64,000 nucleotides of DNA from Dokdonella_A sp963775445 (GTDB lineage Bacteria; Pseudomonadota; Gammaproteobacteria; Xanthomonadales; Rhodanobacteraceae): positions 620,001 to 684,000 of the forward strand of contig CAVZIT010000004.1 in assembly GCA_963775445.1 (NCBI GenBank), in the 5' to 3' direction. A program made the position numbers and the translations under genes. The stretch's first letter is position 1. Each line of letters begins with the position of its first letter. Below are positions 61,071 to 64,000 of the stretch, piece after piece. The notes below the pieces were generated by a model, which saw only the letters and a program-made list of their open reading frames with translations, searched no databases and was not told where the DNA came from.

Positions 61071-61277
61071 GTGCGCGCTCGCTTTGAGATAGTGCGAATC
61101 AGTGAACACAAGTCCTGTCCCGGCTGCGGATGCGCGAGGGACTATCGGTGTATCATCGAACGTCGCGGTGCGCGCGCTTGCCCGCTGTGGGAAGCCATCG
61201 AGGAAGACGATACGCATTGCAGACGCGGACAGGTTTCACGACGCAACGTGCGTTACATAAGCTTGGGACCGGAGTGA
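61071..61277 (+). CDS. Possible small Cys-rich protein upstream of the caspase gene
   Basis: 68-codon frame from GTG (61071), or 61 from a second GTG at 61092, ending with TGA 11 bases before the caspase-like ATG. It contains SCPGCGCARDYRC, a later AC and THC, six Cys in all, in an otherwise charged sequence. No homologue is known to me, there is no good ribosome site, and the codon pattern is only moderately like a real gene. It may be a zinc-binding small protein or a chance frame in the leader. Confidence 0.3.
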   Translation: MRARFEIVRISEHKSCPGCGCARDYRCIIERRGARACPLWEAIEEDDTHCRRGQVSRRNVRYISLGPE

Positions 61278-61288
61278 GGGGTGGGACG

Positions 61289-62917
61289 ATGAAGCGATCG
61301 AGTTTGCTGATTGCGCTATTGCTTGCGCTGCTGTCATCCGGCCCGGGCACGGCTGATGCCCAGTCCTCGGATTGGACTCCGCTGGTACAGGATCACGGTG
61401 CGCTCCAAGGCATTCAACCGATCGACGAGATGACGATGGTCGATTGCCTGTTGCCCGGACAGGTGCGCCGCTCGGGCATGATGACCTTCATCGGGCCGCG
61501 CCTGCCGGTGAAGACCACCGCGAAACTTTGCGAGATCCGCGGTGGCGAATACACCGCCTACGATCGGGCCAATCTGAAATCGAGCCTTGGTGTGTGGATG
61601 GACAAGGCGAAGGATGGCGATGCGCAGGCACAATTTTACGTGGGCGCGCTTTACGAAAAAGGCATGGATCAGCCGCCCGATTACAACGAGGCGGCGAAGT
61701 GGTATCGCAAGGCTGCTGCGAATGGTTCGATCGAAGCCAAGCTCTCGCTCGCCGCGTTGATGGAAGAAGGCCATGGCATGCCGGCTGATCCGACTGGCGC
61801 GGTCAACCTGTATCGCGAGGCGATGGGCATCAAGAGTGGCGACCTGGTCAGCAGCGAAGAGGCCAATCGCCGTGTCAGCGAGGCGGATCAACGCGCCGCA
61901 GACCTCGCGAAAAAGCTCGAGGCGCAGAAAGCATCCAATACAGCCGAAATCCAGCAGCTCGAAGACCAGATCGCAACGCTCAAGCGCAGCAACGCGAGTC
62001 ATGCGAGCGATCGCAGCAAGCTGGCAAGTCTCGAGAAGGCGTTGCGTGCGTCTCAGGCGCGCCAGGCCAGCACCAGCGAGCAGCTGGCCAAGGTGCCTTC
62101 GGCGACACGCAGCGTTTCAAAGCTTCCGATCATCAGCGACGCGGCTGCTCCGGTCGCGGTGGACGGCGCTCAATTCGGCCGCTATCACGCCCTGATCATC
62201 GGTGTGCAGAATTATCAGGACTACGCGCCGCTGCGTACGCCGATCGAAGATTCGCGCGCGGTAGCCGACGTGTTGCACAAGAAGTACGGGTTCAGCACGA
62301 CGGTCCTGCTGGACCCGGATTTTTCGGCCATCGTGGGCGCGATCGTGAAATTGTCGACCGAGTTGACGCCCGAGGACAATCTGCTGATCTATTTTGCCGG
62401 TCACGGCGTTCTCGACGGAAGCAATCGCGGATTCTGGCTGCCGCTCGATGCTCAGCCCAAGATCCGCAGCCCCGCGCTGCCCACCGCGACGCTCGCCGAG
62501 TTTTTGCGCATGTTCAAGGCACGCAGCATCCTGGTGGTGGCCGATTCGTGCTTCGGCAGTGCACTTTCGACCAGCATCGGTCGCTACATGGGCGGCCCGG
62601 AGTTCTACGCGAGCGGAATTCCGAGCGGCTATCTGGACCGCAAGGCGCGCTACGTGCTTGCCTCGGGCGGCCTCAAGCCGGTTCTGGATCAGTCGGGCGA
62701 CGGCCATTCGGTGTTCACCTCGGTGTTCCTCAAGGTGCTAAACGAGAACGACCGCATCCTCACCCAAACCGGCCTCGAGCAGGAACTCGCAGGTCCTGTG
62801 CATACCAAGTCGGTTGAACTGGGCATGGCACAGTCGCCTGAGCTCAAGAAAATGCGTTCGGCTGGTGACACGGGCGGCGCGTTCTTCCTGGTACCGCGTG
62901 CGGTGGCGGGAGGTTGA
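61289..62917 (+). CDS. Exported Sel1-repeat / caspase-family protein
   Basis: 542-aa protein with a signal peptide (about 1-25). Residues about 100-185 hold two Sel1-type repeats (DAQAQFYVGALYEKG, EAAKWYRKAAANGSIEAKLSLAALMEEG), about 188-265 is a coiled coil rich in Ala/Lys/Glu, and about 298-540 is a C14 caspase-like domain. The catalytic dyad is His372 in YFAGHGVLDG and Cys421 in VADSCFGSA, both intact. Such domains cleave after basic or acidic residues; specificity is not predictable here. GAGGGG upstream of the ATG at 61289. It is divergent from the multiheme operon and upstream of a DUF11 protein. Confidence 0.88.
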   Translation: MKRSSLLIALLLALLSSGPGTADAQSSDWTPLVQDHGALQGIQPIDEMTMVDCLLPGQVRRSGMMTFIGPRLPVKTTAKLCEIRGGEYTAYDRANLKSSLGVWMDKAKDGDAQAQFYVGALYEKGMDQPPDYNEAAKWYRKAAANGSIEAKLSLAALMEEGHGMPADPTGAVNLYREAMGIKSGDLVSSEEANRRVSEADQRAADLAKKLEAQKASNTAEIQQLEDQIATLKRSNASHASDRSKLASLEKALRASQARQASTSEQLAKVPSATRSVSKLPIISDAAAPVAVDGAQFGRYHALIIGVQNYQDYAPLRTPIEDSRAVADVLHKKYGFSTTVLLDPDFSAIVGAIVKLSTELTPEDNLLIYFAGHGVLDGSNRGFWLPLDAQPKIRSPALPTATLAEFLRMFKARSILVVADSCFGSALSTSIGRYMGGPEFYASGIPSGYLDRKARYVLASGGLKPVLDQSGDGHSVFTSVFLKVLNENDRILTQTGLEQELAGPVHTKSVELGMAQSPELKKMRSAGDTGGAFFLVPRAVAGG

Positions 62918-62991
62918 GCTTGCGTTTCGTTCCGCTGGAAATCATGAAATAAATTTCGGCCCGCTGGGCCACCTGAAGCATGGGGAGCATC

Positions 62992-64000
62992 ATGCAATCT
63001 GGACACACCAAGGCGCCTGGTAGTCACAGTGTGCGAAAGGCGTTGATCTGCACCGGTGCATCGCTGGTGGCGAGCATTTTCCTGAGTGGCGATGTCGTCT
63101 CGGCTGTTGGGGGACCGTCGCCCGCCAATCATGCTTCAGTGACCGTCGCACTCAAGGCATCGCGTGGCGCGCTGGATCCGGGCGGCCTGATTACCTACAC
63201 CATTACCGTTGGCAATAACGGAAACGCGGATGCGATGGGCATGCATGTGCTCGCGCCGTTGCCCGTTGGCATCGATTCCATGCACTGGACGTGTTCGGCC
63301 GACGGAGGTGCGCGCTGCCCGGGCACCTCCGGAGACGGCGATATGGACCAATCGATCGCCGTCTTGCCGGCCAGCGGTATCTTGAGCTACAGCGTCGATG
63401 CCCACGTTGCCGCGCGTCCGCCTTCGTGGGTGAAAAATGTAGCCACGGTGCAGGTGCCCACGGGCGTGACCTGTGCTGATCGACAAACCGCACCGTGCAC
63501 AGCCCGTCTCGACCTTCCGGCGGGGCCTCGAATCACCATCGCGAGCAATGCGAATGTGCAAGCGCCTGAACCGGCGCAACCGTTCGTTTACACGCTGACC
63601 GTTCGCAATGCCGGAACGGTCGATGCAGCCGGAACCATGATCCGCGATCCGATCCCGACCGGCCTTGCGCAATTCGACTGGACTTGCGCGCCCAGCGCGT
63701 TGTGTCCACGCAGCAGCGGGTCGGGTCCCCTGCACGAAAGGCTGGCCCGTTTTCCTGCTGCATCGGCGCTGACTTACACAATCCATGCGCGGTCCATCGC
63801 CGATCCGCCCGCGCGCATTACCCAGATGGCCACCGCGAATCCGCCGTACGGCGGAAGCTGCGGCGAGGGCGATTCGATCCACGCGCCGCCATGCTTCGCA
63901 GCGGCCATCAGCCCGGCTGGTCACATCGCGTGTGGTACCGCGGGGGCTCCAGCCTGCGAGCAGGCGCGGGCCGCGGTTCCGGATGGTACGGTTGCGAATA
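62992..64000 (+). CDS. DUF11-repeat exported surface protein (3' end outside window)
   Basis: At least 336 codons, open to the window edge. Basic N-terminus, then a hydrophobic signal segment (about 17-38). Two DUF11 (conserved repeat) domains follow: VTVALKASRGALDPGGLITYTITVGNNGNADA (about 48-79) to about 165, and ITIASNANVQAPEPAQPFVYTLTVRNAGTVDAAG (about 178-211) to about 290. Cys pairs (WTCSADGGARC; WTCAPSALC) in each could form disulfides. DUF11 proteins are large adhesin-like or surface-layer components, usually with many repeats. GGGGAG seven bases before the ATG at 62992. It follows the caspase gene by 74 bases. Confidence 0.82.
   Translation, partial: MQSGHTKAPGSHSVRKALICTGASLVASIFLSGDVVSAVGGPSPANHASVTVALKASRGALDPGGLITYTITVGNNGNADAMGMHVLAPLPVGIDSMHWTCSADGGARCPGTSGDGDMDQSIAVLPASGILSYSVDAHVAARPPSWVKNVATVQVPTGVTCADRQTAPCTARLDLPAGPRITIASNANVQAPEPAQPFVYTLTVRNAGTVDAAGTMIRDPIPTGLAQFDWTCAPSALCPRSSGSGPLHERLARFPAASALTYTIHARSIADPPARITQMATANPPYGGSCGEGDSIHAPPCFAAAISPAGHIACGTAGAPACEQARAAVPDGTVAN

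Noticed and set aside
61289..62917. Caspase-like gene as part of a CRISPR-linked or other defence island
   Set aside because: No CRISPR repeats, Cas, gasdermin-like or nuclease genes are nearby, and the protein has a signal peptide.
1..64000. tRNA, rRNA, integrase, transposase, att sites or a CRISPR array
   Set aside because: None was seen on either strand by reading; gene order and composition are continuous, with no sign of an inserted island boundary.

Overview
The window is a stretch of high-GC gammaproteobacterial chromosome, almost fully coding. Three things point to the order Lysobacterales (Xanthomonadales), perhaps near Rhodanobacteraceae: a fused aspartokinase/diaminopimelate decarboxylase, the MurL/MurD2 route to D-glutamate in peptidoglycan, and the block lptD-surA-pdxA-rsmA-apaG-apaH. 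The family-level placement is an inference. I saw no rRNA, tRNA, CRISPR array, phage, integrase or transposase.

Layout. 1-2015 (minus): nudE-cysQ-mazG, nucleotide clean-up genes with four-base overlaps. 2261-9323 (plus): lptD-surA (outer membrane biogenesis), pdxA, rsmA, apaG, apaH. 9479-12719: folA, a two-DTG aspartyl protease, and lgt-thyA. 13285-15369: a YyaL/DUF255 protein. 15452-20352 (minus): gcvPB, dgkA, a TerC-type protein, lemA and two TPM-domain proteins. 20533-24300 (plus): a POT peptide transporter and a CpxRA-like two-component system. 24328-28460 (minus): an isoaspartyl peptidase and a two-subunit molybdenum hydroxylase. 28737-34572 (plus): lysAC, a small membrane protein, murL and murD2, overlapping end to start; lysAC makes DAP and lysine precursors and murL/murD2 handle the neighbouring D-Glu step. 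34678-41654: mixed metabolic genes (HDAC-like deacylase, metallo-beta-lactamase fold, TMEM43-like, MAPEG, Nudix, beta-propeller, 5'-3' exonuclease, nitroreductase). 41775-44641 (plus): a three-gene proton-translocating transhydrogenase. 44660-48609: a membrane protein, a flavin-binding protein divergent from a MocR regulator, sufT and a small membrane protein.

The most unusual part is 48667-60876, a single minus-strand run of eight genes with gaps of at most 67 bases and two overlaps. In transcription order it encodes a pentaheme cytochrome, an outer-membrane beta-barrel, a membrane-anchored NAD(P)H-flavin-[2Fe-2S] reductase, a tetraheme cytochrome, a protein fusing two cyclic-nucleotide-binding-like domains to a four-cluster ferredoxin, a di-heme b-type membrane cytochrome, a decaheme cytochrome with a duplicated cytoplasmic Cys motif, and a multi-FHA protein. 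Together they carry 19 CxxCH heme sites. I read it as a cell-envelope electron-transfer apparatus gated by nucleotide and phospho-signal sensing. I do not recognise it as a named system.

Divergent from that operon, across a 412-base region, lie a possible Cys-rich small ORF, an exported Sel1-caspase protein, and the start of a DUF11 surface protein that runs off the window.
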